Shown: piece by piece, positions 44,151 through 53,191 of the stretch
Position numbering within the stretch: the stretch's first letter is position 1
Layout: every line of letters begins with the position of its first letter
Notes under the pieces: generated by a model
Database searches by the model: none
What the model saw: the letters and a program-made list of their open reading frames with translations, nothing else
Told to the model about the DNA's origin: nothing
Assembly: GCA_946886075.1 (NCBI GenBank)
Contig: CAMPHR010000002.1
Coordinates: 120,432 to 184,431, forward strand
Direction of reading: 5' to 3'
Length of the DNA stretch: 64,000 bases
From: an uncultured Novosphingobium sp.
Lineage (GTDB): Bacteria > Pseudomonadota > Alphaproteobacteria > Sphingomonadales > Sphingomonadaceae
Program-made: the position numbers and the translations under genes

Positions 44151-45446
44151 TCAGACCGCGATACGCCCCGGCTGATCGTGCGGCACGCGGCGGGGCTGGT
44201 CGGGCCAAACACCGCGCGTGTCATAAACCGCTTTGCCAAGGCGCTCGTCGACCGGAACTGATTTGAACATGTCATGATCAACCAGAATGACGAAAGCGCC
44301 GCATTGTTCCAGAGCCGTATCGAGATCGATCAGTTCTGATCCCGTGCCCGCAAATTCCATCGGCAAGGCGTTTGCATAGGGCTCAACCAACTTGATCCGG
44401 CGGCCGTAACGGCGGGCGAGACGGCTCGCCACCTTCACGGCGGGGCTTTCGCGGAAGTCATCGATGTTCGCCTTGAACGCGAGGCCGAGGCAGGCGACAT
44501 CCTCGCCCGGGAACTCGTCGATCAGGTCGGAGACTTTTGCCACGACATGGTCGGTCTTGGCATCATTCACTTCGCGAGCCGCACGGATGAGGCGGCTGTT
44601 TTCCGGATCGCCATGGACGATGAACCAGGGATCGACGGCGATACAGTGGCCGCCCACGCCAGGCCCAGGCTGAAGAATGTTCACGCGCGGGTGGCGATTG
44701 GCCAGACGGATGACTTCCCAGACGTCGATGTCCATTCCTTCGGCGATGACGGACAGCTCGTTGGCGAAGGCGATGTTGACGTCACGAAAGCTGTTTTCAA
44801 CGAGCTTAACCATCTCAGCCGTGCGCGCGCTGGTCGTGATGCAGGCGCCACGCACGAACTGGCGGTAAAAGGCCAGGGCCTTGCGCGCGCATCGTGGCGT
44901 GATGCCGCCAATGCACCGGTCATTATCGATCAGCTCGACAAGTATGCGCCCCGGCAGAACCCGCTCCGGGCAATAAGCAATCGCCACATCGCCCGCAGCG
45001 CCGGGGCCCGGCATCTTCAGGTCAGGGCGAATCTGCGCGAACAGGTCCCGCATCGCTTCGGTCGTGCCGACCGGCGAGGTCGATTCCAGGATCACCGTGT
45101 CACCCGTCTTCAGCACCTCTGCCACCGTGCGGGCGGCATTCAGCACATAGGAAATGTCAGGAGCACGATCTTCCGCCACGGGCGTGGGCACGGCGATGAT
45201 GAACACGTCGCTCGGCTCGACGGTCAGGCTGGCGCGCAAATTTCCCCGGGCGACGACACCCTGAACGAGGCCGTCGAGATCGACCTCCTCGATATGCACA
45301 CGCCCCGAGTTGACGGTCTCCACAACATGGGCGCTCACATCGACGCCGACGACCTGGGCTCCACCGCGGGCAATCAGGGCAGCAGTTGGCAACCCGATAT
45401 AGCCAAGGCCGATGACGGAAACCTTCTGCTGCTTGTCGATGGGCAT
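44151..45446 (-). CDS. wecC: UDP-N-acetyl-D-mannosamine dehydrogenase
   Basis: 431 residues. NAD-binding VIGLGYIGLPTAALIA, STSPVGTTE, and the catalytic Cys in GPGVGGHCIAVDPWF. It oxidises UDP-ManNAc to UDP-ManNAcA for surface polysaccharide. The IAYCPERVLPGRILVELIDNDRCIGG segment is typical of WecC rather than Ugd. It is followed 123 bp later by the wza-like gene and preceded by wecB. Confidence 0.9.
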   Translation of the reverse strand: MPIDKQQKVSVIGLGYIGLPTAALIARGGAQVVGVDVSAHVVETVNSGRVHIEEVDLDGLVQGVVARGNLRASLTVEPSDVFIIAVPTPVAEDRAPDISYVLNAARTVAEVLKTGDTVILESTSPVGTTEAMRDLFAQIRPDLKMPGPGAAGDVAIAYCPERVLPGRILVELIDNDRCIGGITPRCARKALAFYRQFVRGACITTSARTAEMVKLVENSFRDVNIAFANELSVIAEGMDIDVWEVIRLANRHPRVNILQPGPGVGGHCIAVDPWFIVHGDPENSRLIRAAREVNDAKTDHVVAKVSDLIDEFPGEDVACLGLAFKANIDDFRESPAVKVASRLARRYGRRIKLVEPYANALPMEFAGTGSELIDLDTALEQCGAFVILVDHDMFKSVPVDERLGKAVYDTRGVWPDQPRRVPHDQPGRIAV

Positions 45447-45559
45447 GCGTTAATCCTGGAAATCGATCAGTTGCCGCTGTTTCTGAAGGCAAATACTGAA
45501 GATTCCGGTAACGACTGGAGTGGTTGAACGGATGGAGCGGTGGCGAGCATCGCCAAGCC

Positions 45560-46705
45560 TTATGCCGCCTCGTCCAACCCTTCTGCTACTACGCCACCGG
45601 ACGCGACGATGGCCGCAATCCGCTGGGACGCAAGCCCGTCGCCGAACGGATTATGCGCCCGCGCCATCGCCCTGTAGGCAGACTTGTCATCGAGCAACGA
45701 CAGGACCTCATGGACGATCCGCCCGCGATCGGTTCCCACCAGCTTGGCGGTCCCCGCTGCAACACCTTCCGGCCGTTCGGTGGTTTCACGCATGACGAGC
45801 ACCGGCTTGCCGAGTGAGGGCGCTTCCTCCTGCACCCCACCGCTGTCCGTCAGGACCAGATGGCACAGGTCGAGCAGCCGGACGAAATGGGGATAATCGA
45901 GCGGCTCTATCATCGCGACGTTCGGCAATCCGCCAAGGACGCCCTCCATGATCGGGCGCACGTTGGGATTGGGGTGAACAGGAAAGATCACCGCTATGTC
46001 CGGGCGCGCCGCAATGTCAGCGATGGACCGGGCGATCGCCTCCATCCCGCCGCCGAAATTCTCTCGCCGATGGCTGGTGACAGCAATGATGCGCTTTCCC
46101 GCAAAGCGCTCCGCCAGCTCATCGAGGCTCGCCGCAAGCGCAGGCATGGCGGCAATCCGTTCGCGCGTCGCGAGCAGCGCATCGATCACGGTGTTGCCGG
46201 TGACATGGATGCTGGCCGCATCTCGATTTTCACGTAGCAGGGCATCGGCGGCCGTGCGCGTCGGCGCGAAGTTCATGTCGGCGACACAAGCCACAACCCG
46301 CCGGTTCACCTCTTCAGGCCATGGATGATAGATATCGCCACTGCGCAGGCCCGCTTCGACATGGGCGACGGGGATTTTGCGATAATAGGCGGCAAGGCTC
46401 GCCACCATGGTGGTCAGGGTGTCGCCATGCACGACGATGCGGTCAGGCTTTTCTGCATCGAACGCCTGGCCCAGATCTACGATCAACTTGGCCGTGAGCC
46501 CATCCAGCGTCTGGTTGGGCGTCATCACGTCCAGATCAACGTCCGGCTCGATACCGGCAATCTCAAGGACCTGATCAAGCAAACCCCGATGCTGCGCGGT
46601 CACGATCACGCGCACATCGACATCATCGCGCGCCCGTAACGCGTGAATAACGGGAAACAGCTTGATCGCCTCGGGCCGTGTCCCGAATACCACCGCAACT
46701 TTCAT
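45560..46705 (-). CDS. wecB: UDP-N-acetylglucosamine 2-epimerase (non-hydrolysing)
   Basis: 381 residues from ATG 46705 (AAGGGGC 6 nt upstream). It makes UDP-ManNAc from UDP-GlcNAc, the substrate of WecC next door. It begins MKVAVVFGTRPEAIKLFPVI; HVEAGLRSGDIYHPWPEEVNRRV and LTDSGGVQEEAPSLGKPVLVMRETTERPE are family signatures. Divergent from ugd across 159 bp. Confidence 0.93.
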   Translation of the reverse strand: MKVAVVFGTRPEAIKLFPVIHALRARDDVDVRVIVTAQHRGLLDQVLEIAGIEPDVDLDVMTPNQTLDGLTAKLIVDLGQAFDAEKPDRIVVHGDTLTTMVASLAAYYRKIPVAHVEAGLRSGDIYHPWPEEVNRRVVACVADMNFAPTRTAADALLRENRDAASIHVTGNTVIDALLATRERIAAMPALAASLDELAERFAGKRIIAVTSHRRENFGGGMEAIARSIADIAARPDIAVIFPVHPNPNVRPIMEGVLGGLPNVAMIEPLDYPHFVRLLDLCHLVLTDSGGVQEEAPSLGKPVLVMRETTERPEGVAAGTAKLVGTDRGRIVHEVLSLLDDKSAYRAMARAHNPFGDGLASQRIAAIVASGGVVAEGLDEAA

Positions 46706-46722
46706 ATTTGCCCCTTGATGCG

Positions 46723-46735
46723 AGCCTTTAAGGCT
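46723..46735. promoter_or_regulatory. Short palindrome in wecB-ugd intergenic region
   Basis: AGCCTTTAAGGCT, 6-bp arms around one base, between divergent genes for UDP-sugar enzymes. It may be an operator; support is only the symmetry and position. Confidence 0.25.
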
Positions 46736-46864
46736 ACCCCCTGCCAGCAAAACGTAACTATCCCCTGAACAAGGGGTAATTCCGACGCGCGCTTTCGCAG
46801 GTGCAATGACCTATGCTAGGGCGCGGTCAATCCTTCATTTTTTGAACGAGGCATTGGGTAGTTT

Positions 46865-48181
46865 ATGAAGATCACGATGATCGGCACGGGATATGTCGGC
46901 CTGGTATCAGGTGCCTGTTTCGCCGATTTCGGCCATGACGTTGTGTGCGTCGACAAGGACGCTGGCAAGATCGACGCCATCCTTTCGGGCCGCATGCCGA
47001 TCTACGAGCCCGGCCTTGATCAACTGGTGGCAAATAATGCTGCGGCGGGACGGCTGACCTTCACCACCGACCTCGCGGCAGGCGTCAGGGGAGCGGACGC
47101 GATCTTCATCGCCGTGGGCACGCCTTCGCGCCGGGGCGATGGCCATGCGGACCTGAGCTACGTCTACGCAGCAGCGCGCGAGATTGCTGAAGCCGTGGAT
47201 GGCCCCACTGTCATCGTCACGAAATCGACTGTGCCGGTCGGAACGGGCGACGAAGTCGAACGCATCGTGCATGAGGTGCGTCCCGGCATGGATATCCAGG
47301 TAGTCTCAAACCCGGAATTTCTGCGCGAAGGCGCAGCGATCAGCGATTTCAAGCGGCCAGACCGGGTCGTCGTGGGCACCACTGGCAATGAACGCGCGAA
47401 CGCTGTCATGGCGCAGATTTACCGCCCGCTGAACCTCAATCAGGCGCCAGTGATGTTCACGGGCCGCCGGACGGCTGAACTGATCAAATACGCCGCCAAC
47501 GCCTTCCTTGCGACCAAGATCACCTTCATCAACGAGATGGCAGACCTGTGCGAAGCTGTCGGCGCGGAGGTGCAGGACGTGTCACGCGGAATCGGCCTGG
47601 ACAACCGGATCGGAGGCAAGTTCCTCCATGCAGGACCAGGCTATGGCGGCTCCTGCTTCCCGAAGGACACGCTCGCGCTGGTGAAGACGGGTCAGGATTA
47701 TGACACGCCGATCCGCATCGTGGAGACGGTGGTGCAGGTCAACGACCTGCGCAAGCGCGCCATGGGCCGCAAAATCGTGAAGGCGTTGGGCGGCGAGGCG
47801 CGCGGAAAGACCGTTGCTCTGCTCGGCCTCACCTTCAAACCCAACACGGACGATATGCGCGATGCGCCAAGCTTGGCGATCGTCCAGGCGCTGGAAGATG
47901 CCGGCGCCCGGATCGTCGCCTATGATCCTGAAGGCATGGATGTCGCCAAGCCGATGATGCAGGGCGTGTCGATGGCCAAGGATGCTTATGAAGCAGCGAC
48001 GGGCGCGGACGCCCTTGTCCTGGTCACCGAATGGGACATCTTCCGCGCGCTTGATCTGAAGCGCCTTGCTGGTTCGATGAACAAGCCCCTGCTCATCGAC
48101 CTGCGCAACATCTATCCCCGAAGCGAAGCGGAGGCAGCGGGCTTCGCCCTCACGCGCGTGGGCGGCAAGGGCGTCATCTAA
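46865..48181 (+). CDS. ugd: UDP-glucose 6-dehydrogenase
   Basis: 438 residues. It starts MKITMIGTGYVGLVSGACFADFG with an NAD-binding fold; KSTVPVGTGDEV, VSNPEFLREGAAI, and the catalytic Cys in GPGYGGSCFPKDT. It makes UDP-glucuronate for exopolysaccharide. The TAA shares its last base with the ATG of a 41-codon gene. Confidence 0.94.
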   Translation: MKITMIGTGYVGLVSGACFADFGHDVVCVDKDAGKIDAILSGRMPIYEPGLDQLVANNAAAGRLTFTTDLAAGVRGADAIFIAVGTPSRRGDGHADLSYVYAAAREIAEAVDGPTVIVTKSTVPVGTGDEVERIVHEVRPGMDIQVVSNPEFLREGAAISDFKRPDRVVVGTTGNERANAVMAQIYRPLNLNQAPVMFTGRRTAELIKYAANAFLATKITFINEMADLCEAVGAEVQDVSRGIGLDNRIGGKFLHAGPGYGGSCFPKDTLALVKTGQDYDTPIRIVETVVQVNDLRKRAMGRKIVKALGGEARGKTVALLGLTFKPNTDDMRDAPSLAIVQALEDAGARIVAYDPEGMDVAKPMMQGVSMAKDAYEAATGADALVLVTEWDIFRALDLKRLAGSMNKPLLIDLRNIYPRSEAEAAGFALTRVGGKGVI

Positions 48182-48306
48182 TGAGGCTTGGTCCTGAGGG
48201 AGGCCGCGATAATCACGGCTTCCCTCGCCTCCATCACTGGCTGATCGCCGCGGTCGGCCTGTTCGTGCTGACCCTGACCGTACCCGTGATTGCGGGCTTC
48301 ATCTAA
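48181..48306 (+). CDS. 41-residue single-span membrane peptide coupled to ugd
   Basis: ATG overlaps the ugd stop by one base (TAATG), a strong sign of translational coupling. The product has a polar N-terminus (MRLGPEGGRDNHGFPRLHHW) and one hydrophobic helix (LIAAVGLFVLTLTVPVIAGFI). No homologue is recognised. It may help anchor or regulate polysaccharide enzymes. It is too short for common gene-calling limits, so it could also be chance. Confidence 0.55.
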   Translation: MRLGPEGGRDNHGFPRLHHWLIAAVGLFVLTLTVPVIAGFI

Positions 48307-48327
48307 CCTGCGATAGTTCAGGGTGCA

Positions 48328-49176
48328 TCAAGCCTTCAGCTTCCATCCGCGCTTCAGGAGCGTGTAGCACAGCAGCGCAAGCGCGATGTTCAGCAGCAGC
48401 AACACAATGCTGCCGACCACGACATCCCCATCTGCGGCCGCAACGAAACCATAGCGAAAGCCAGAGATAGCGTAGAAAAACGGGTTGGCATGGCTGATCG
48501 CCCGGAACACCGGCGCGAGCCGGTCGATGGAATAGAAGGTTCCCGACAGCAGCGTCATTGGCCCGATCACGAAATTCGTGATAGCAGCGGCATGGTCGAA
48601 CTTTTCCGCCCAGATCGATGTCAGCACCCCAATGAACGCCGTCAACGCCGCTCCCATGAGGCCGAACCAGACGATCGCCCAGGGATGGGCGGGCGTAACA
48701 TGGACGCCCGGCCACAAGGCCATCGCTCCCCACAACGCCAATCCGACGCAGACCGCCCGCGTCACCGCTGCACCGACCAGAGCCAACAGCAGCTCGCTAT
48801 TGGATAGCGGCGGCATCAGATAGTCGATCAGCGTCCCCTGCATTTTTCCCGCGAGCAGGGAAAAGCTGCTGTTTGCAAAGGCATTGTTCATCATGCCCAT
48901 GATCATCAGGCCCGGCGCAATGAAATCGGCAAAGGGAACGCCCAGAACCTGCCGGTTCGCGCCCCCCAGGGCGATCGAAAAAATGATGAGGAACATCAGC
49001 GTCGTGACAGCAGGCGCCCAGATGGTCTGGAGCTGTACTTTCATGAAGCGACGCACCTCTTTCCGGTAGAGCGCGCGGGTCCCCGCCCAATTGACGTTGC
49101 GGATGACGAGTTCACCCGGTTCATGGAAAGCAGGCTGCTGCGACGCAGATCGGGAAAATTGGGGCTGTTCGTTCAT
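48328..49176 (-). CDS. ABC-2 type transporter permease (orphan)
   Basis: 282 residues. Six hydrophobic segments; the N-terminal NWAGTRALYRKEVRRFMKVQLQTIWAP and the motif LSGTFYSIDRLAPVFRAISHANPFFYAISGFRYGF mark the YadH/NodJ-type permeases that export drugs or polysaccharide precursors. No ATP-binding partner gene is adjacent in the window. It lies convergent to ugd and its coupled peptide, and divergent from gcrA. Confidence 0.87.
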   Translation of the reverse strand: MNEQPQFSRSASQQPAFHEPGELVIRNVNWAGTRALYRKEVRRFMKVQLQTIWAPAVTTLMFLIIFSIALGGANRQVLGVPFADFIAPGLMIMGMMNNAFANSSFSLLAGKMQGTLIDYLMPPLSNSELLLALVGAAVTRAVCVGLALWGAMALWPGVHVTPAHPWAIVWFGLMGAALTAFIGVLTSIWAEKFDHAAAITNFVIGPMTLLSGTFYSIDRLAPVFRAISHANPFFYAISGFRYGFVAAADGDVVVGSIVLLLLNIALALLCYTLLKRGWKLKA

Positions 49177-49291
49177 GCTTGGATCGACTATCGGCTGGTC
49201 TGTTGTGCCGCAAGGGCGTTGTGCACAGGCTTTAACCTGTGCAGGCGCGTCCCATATAGGGCGCTAGCCAGAGAATTTGAGGAGTCATTCA

Positions 49292-49972
49292 TTGTCCTGG
49301 ACCGACGAGCGTATCGACCAGCTCAAGGCAATGTGGGAAAAAGGCCTGACCGCCAGCCAGATCGCGGACGAACTGGGCGGGGTCAGCCGCAACGCCGTGA
49401 TCGGCAAGGCGCACCGTCTTGGCCTGCAATCGCGCCCATCGCCCGTAAAGCCGAACGAAGCGCCCAAGAAGGCTGCACCTGTCCGCAAGCCTGCGCCGGA
49501 AGCCGAAGCGCCCAAGCCTGCCGCGCCGGTACAGCATAGCGCGCCTGCTCCCGCACGCCCCGCGCCGTCGGTTGCGCCCGCGCCCGCACAATCTGCCGCA
49601 GCGCCTGCCGCAGACGCGCCAGCGCCCGCCCCGCAGCCGCGCATCATATCGGTGGGCCCGGGCGGCTTCCTTCGCCAGGGTCCCGGCGACCAGCAAGCAC
49701 CGATCCCGCCAGCGCCTCCTCGCCGCCTGGTTCCTGCCAAGCCGAGCCCGGAAATCGCAGGCAAGACGACGCTTCTCGACCTGACCGAGCGTATCTGCAA
49801 ATGGCCGATGGGTCATCCGGGCGAACCGGACTTCCACTTCTGCGGTGAAGCGGTGAACCCTGGCTTCCCTTACTGCGTCGAACATTGCGGTCGCGCCTAT
49901 CAGGCCCAGCTGCCACGCGGCACGCGCCGTCCCCCACCGCCGCTGCCTTTCGGCGGTCCGCGCGTGCGCTGA
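49292..49972 (+). CDS. gcrA: GcrA cell-cycle regulator
   Basis: 226 residues from a TTG start with GAGGAG about 8 nt upstream; no ATG or GTG is available nearby. N-terminal helix-turn-helix (WTDERIDQLKAMWEKGLTASQIADELGGVSRNAVIGKAHRLGL), a long Pro/Ala linker (about 50-165), and a conserved C-terminal domain (ERICKWPMGHPGEPDFHFCG, YCVEHCGRAYQ) with Cys residues. GcrA works with sigma70 at GANTC-methylated promoters in alphaproteobacteria. A terminator follows. Confidence 0.93.
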   Translation: MSWTDERIDQLKAMWEKGLTASQIADELGGVSRNAVIGKAHRLGLQSRPSPVKPNEAPKKAAPVRKPAPEAEAPKPAAPVQHSAPAPARPAPSVAPAPAQSAAAPAADAPAPAPQPRIISVGPGGFLRQGPGDQQAPIPPAPPRRLVPAKPSPEIAGKTTLLDLTERICKWPMGHPGEPDFHFCGEAVNPGFPYCVEHCGRAYQAQLPRGTRRPPPPLPFGGPRVR

Positions 49973-50000
49973 CGCTCCGCTCAACTCTGAATCCGTTGAG

Positions 50001-50027
50001 GGGCCGGTCATCAGACCGGCCCTTCTT
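50001..50027 (+). terminator. Terminator after gcrA
   Basis: A perfect 9-bp stem GGGCCGGTC/GACCGGCCC with a 4-nt loop ATCA, followed by TTCTTC. Confidence 0.8.
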
Positions 50028-50075
50028 CATTCCTCCTGCTTGCGCCCGCCGCCCACCCGCTTATAGCTGGTGCGC

Positions 50076-52049
50076 ATGTCCGATCTGTTCGCGAGCCAGC
50101 CACTTTCCTCTTCCGGTTACGATGCCTCCTCCATCGAAGTGCTCGAAGGATTGGAGCCAGTCCGCCGCCGCCCAGGCATGTATATTGGCGGCACCGACGA
50201 GCGGGCGCTGCATCACCTCGCCAGTGAGGTGCTCGACAACAGCATGGACGAAGCCGTCGCGGGCCATGCCACCCGGATCGAGGTGACGCTGGAGCCGGGC
50301 AACAAGCTGACCATCACGGACAATGGTCGGGGCATTCCTGTCGGCATGCACCCGAAATTCCCGGGCAAGTCAGCGCTGGAAGTTATCCTCACCACGCTCC
50401 ATTCCGGCGGCAAGTTCACGGACAAGGCTTACGCCACCTCCGGCGGCCTCCACGGCGTGGGCATCAGCGTGGTGAACGCGCTTTCCATCGTCACGGTCGT
50501 CGAAGTCGCCATCAACAAGGAGCTGTTCCGGCAGAGCTTCGCCCAAGGGCTACCCACCAGCGGCCTCGAAAAAGTCGGCGCCGCGCCCAACCGGCGCGGA
50601 ACATCCGTCAGCTTCATCCCCGATCATGAGATTTTCGGCGAGCAGAAGTTCAAGCCCGCCCGCCTCTACCGCCTCGCCCGGTCCAAAGCCTATCTGTTTG
50701 CAGGCGTCGAAATCCGTTGGAAATGTGCACCCGAACTGATCAGCGACGACACGCCAGCCGAAGCGGTATTCCAGTTCCCCGGCGGCCTAGCAGATCATCT
50801 GAAGGAACAGATCGGCACGCGTGAATGCGCTACCAGCGCCTTCTTTTCCGGAAGCCAGGATTTCCCCGACGCCGCAGGCCGCGTCGAATGGGCGATCGCC
50901 TGGCCGCTCTGGTCCGACGGCAGCTACAGCTGGTATTGCAACACCATCCCGACGCCTGATGGTGGCACGCACGAAACCGGCCTGCGCGCTGCGTTGGTTA
51001 AGGGTATCCGGGCCTTCGCTGACCTCGTCGGCAACAAGAAGGCGAAGGACATCACGGCCGACGACATCGTGACTTCTTCGGAGATCATGCTGTCCGTCTT
51101 CATCCGCGACCCGCAATTCCAGAGCCAGACCAAGGATCGCCTTACCAGCCCCGAAGCGGCCCGCCTCGTTGAAAACGCGGTGCGCGATCATTTCGACCAT
51201 TTCCTGTCCGACCATATGGAGCGGGGCAAGGCACTGCTCGCCTATGTGATCGATCGCATGGACGAACGGTTGAAGCGCAAGGCCGAGAAAGAGGTCAAGC
51301 GCAAGACTGCCACTTCCGCGCGCAAGCTGCGGCTGCCCGGCAAGCTCACCGATTGCTCGACTGACGATCCGGAAGGCACGGAAATCTTCCTGGTCGAAGG
51401 CGACTCCGCGGGCGGTTCGGCGAAACAGGCACGCGACCGCAAGACCCAAGCCATCCTTCCCCTGCGCGGCAAGATCCTGAACGTCGCGTCGGCGAACAAT
51501 GCCAAGATCCTGGCCAACCAGGAAATCGCCGACATGATCCTGGCCTTCGGTTGCGGTACGCGGAAGGACTGCAATCCGGACAATCTGCGCTACGAGCGCA
51601 TCGTGATCATGACCGACGCCGATGTCGACGGCGCACATATCGCCACGCTGCTCATGACATTCTTCTTCCAGGAAATGCCTGAACTGGTGCGACGCGGGCA
51701 CCTGTATCTCGCCCAGCCGCCGCTCTACCGCATCGTTGCCGGGGGCAAGAGCCTCTATGCCCGCGACGACGCCCATCGTGAGGAACTGCTGCGCACCGAG
51801 TTCAAGGGCAAGAAAGTGGAAGTCAGCCGCTTCAAGGGCCTGGGCGAAATGAATCCGGGCCAGTTGCGGGAAACCACCATGGATCCCAAAACCCGCAGCC
51901 TCATCCGCATCACCTTGCCGGATGATGTCGAAGACCGCCAACAAGTGCGAGAATTGGTCGAGCGGTTGATGGGCACCAACCCCGCCCATCGCTTCGCCTT
52001 CATTCAGGAAAATGCCGCCACGGTGGACGAAGAAGCAATCGACGCCTGA
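50076..52049 (+). CDS. parE: DNA topoisomerase IV subunit B
   Basis: 657 residues. GHKL ATPase domain (LDNSMDEAVAG, DNGRGIPVGMHP, HGVGISVVNALS), transducer, and Toprim domain (FLVEGDSAGGSAKQARDR, TDADVDGAHI). Length and the lack of a gyrase-type insertion support ParE over GyrB. It decatenates replicated chromosomes with ParC (not in the window). GTG 50070 is an alternative start two codons earlier. Confidence 0.93.
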   Translation: MSDLFASQPLSSSGYDASSIEVLEGLEPVRRRPGMYIGGTDERALHHLASEVLDNSMDEAVAGHATRIEVTLEPGNKLTITDNGRGIPVGMHPKFPGKSALEVILTTLHSGGKFTDKAYATSGGLHGVGISVVNALSIVTVVEVAINKELFRQSFAQGLPTSGLEKVGAAPNRRGTSVSFIPDHEIFGEQKFKPARLYRLARSKAYLFAGVEIRWKCAPELISDDTPAEAVFQFPGGLADHLKEQIGTRECATSAFFSGSQDFPDAAGRVEWAIAWPLWSDGSYSWYCNTIPTPDGGTHETGLRAALVKGIRAFADLVGNKKAKDITADDIVTSSEIMLSVFIRDPQFQSQTKDRLTSPEAARLVENAVRDHFDHFLSDHMERGKALLAYVIDRMDERLKRKAEKEVKRKTATSARKLRLPGKLTDCSTDDPEGTEIFLVEGDSAGGSAKQARDRKTQAILPLRGKILNVASANNAKILANQEIADMILAFGCGTRKDCNPDNLRYERIVIMTDADVDGAHIATLLMTFFFQEMPELVRRGHLYLAQPPLYRIVAGGKSLYARDDAHREELLRTEFKGKKVEVSRFKGLGEMNPGQLRETTMDPKTRSLIRITLPDDVEDRQQVRELVERLMGTNPAHRFAFIQENAATVDEEAIDA

Positions 52050-52155
52050 CCCTCTTTCCGGACGCGTATCAATACTCAGCAGGATTTCTTGGCTACCGCA
52101 GCATTAACCACTGCGGGCCACGGGATGTTCAATCTTCCAGGCGATACGGGCAAGC

Positions 52156-53187
52156 ATGTCAGGCTTCGCCCAGATCCTCCGCATCGCACCGCTTGCCGCT
52201 CCGGCGCTCTTGCTGTCGGCTCAGAGTGGCAATGCGTTCGCCCAAAGCCTTACGCCGACCGGCACGACCAGCGCCGCATCGACGAGCGCGCACTTCGGCC
52301 AGGCCGATCGCCTGGCGTCCTCCCTGCTCGCAGGTGGCATGAGCCGCCTCGCCGCCATCAGCGCGCAGCAAGGCGGCGCTTCGCCCTTTGCGTGGTCGCC
52401 GCCACTTGCCGAACCGCAAGCCGTCATCAACGACAGCCGTGTCGGCCAAGCGGTTTCGCGGATGCCCGGATGGGAACTGCAAGGCGTTCGACTGACACTC
52501 AGCCAACCCGCATTCAGCTACAAGCAGCCCGACCTTGTGCCAACTTTCATGCGCGGCCTGGTGACGGCGCCAGCGGCCTCGTTCGCCCTGCCCAAGCTCA
52601 CCCTGCTCCCATCTGCACCCACTCAAAACCCGCGTGCGGGACAGCCTGACATCTTCGGATCCGTGGCGATGGCAGTCAGCCGCACCCCGCTTGATGACAA
52701 ATGGGCGGCGGTCGCCAAGTCCGCTTCAGCTCCGGTCGCATCAGCCAGCTTTCTGACGGCAGCACGCTCCTCGGCGGGGCTACAGCAGGTGGAGATGGTC
52801 AACCGTTGGGTCAACAGCCGCCTACGCTTCGTCGATGACCGGCAAGGGCGCGACAGCTGGGCTTCCGCCAACCAATCACTCCGACGCGGGGCAGGCGACT
52901 GCGAGGATTATGCCATCGCCAAGATGCAGTTGCTGGAAGCCGCAGGCTTTGACCGGCGCGCCATGTTCCTCGTCATCGCGCGGGACCTGGTGCGTCAGGC
53001 TGATCACGCAGTGCTGGCGGTCCGTGTAGGCGGCGAATTGATGGTACTCGACAATATGACCGATCGGGTGCTGCCCTCATCGGCGATCAGCGATTATCGG
53101 CCGATCATGAGCTTCAATGCTTATGGCCGCTGGACCCACGGATACCGCGTGACAACGCCGCAGCCGGTCCAGTTCGCCGCAAGGTAA
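52156..53187 (+). CDS. LapG-like periplasmic cysteine protease
   Basis: 343 residues. Signal peptide (about 1-29, ending AFAQ). The C-terminal domain has the bacterial transglutaminase-like cysteine protease triad: C249 in GDCEDYAIAK, H284 in ADHAVLAV, D299 in LDNMTD. LapG in Pseudomonas cleaves the N-terminus of the surface adhesin LapA when c-di-GMP is low. The long N-terminal region (30-200) is unassigned. It is convergent with the T1SS operon, 4 bp from the HlyD gene, which supports a Lap-type role. No LapD-like receptor is in the window. Confidence 0.82.
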   Translation: MSGFAQILRIAPLAAPALLLSAQSGNAFAQSLTPTGTTSAASTSAHFGQADRLASSLLAGGMSRLAAISAQQGGASPFAWSPPLAEPQAVINDSRVGQAVSRMPGWELQGVRLTLSQPAFSYKQPDLVPTFMRGLVTAPAASFALPKLTLLPSAPTQNPRAGQPDIFGSVAMAVSRTPLDDKWAAVAKSASAPVASASFLTAARSSAGLQQVEMVNRWVNSRLRFVDDRQGRDSWASANQSLRRGAGDCEDYAIAKMQLLEAAGFDRRAMFLVIARDLVRQADHAVLAVRVGGELMVLDNMTDRVLPSSAISDYRPIMSFNAYGRWTHGYRVTTPQPVQFAAR

Positions 53188-53191
53188 AGTC

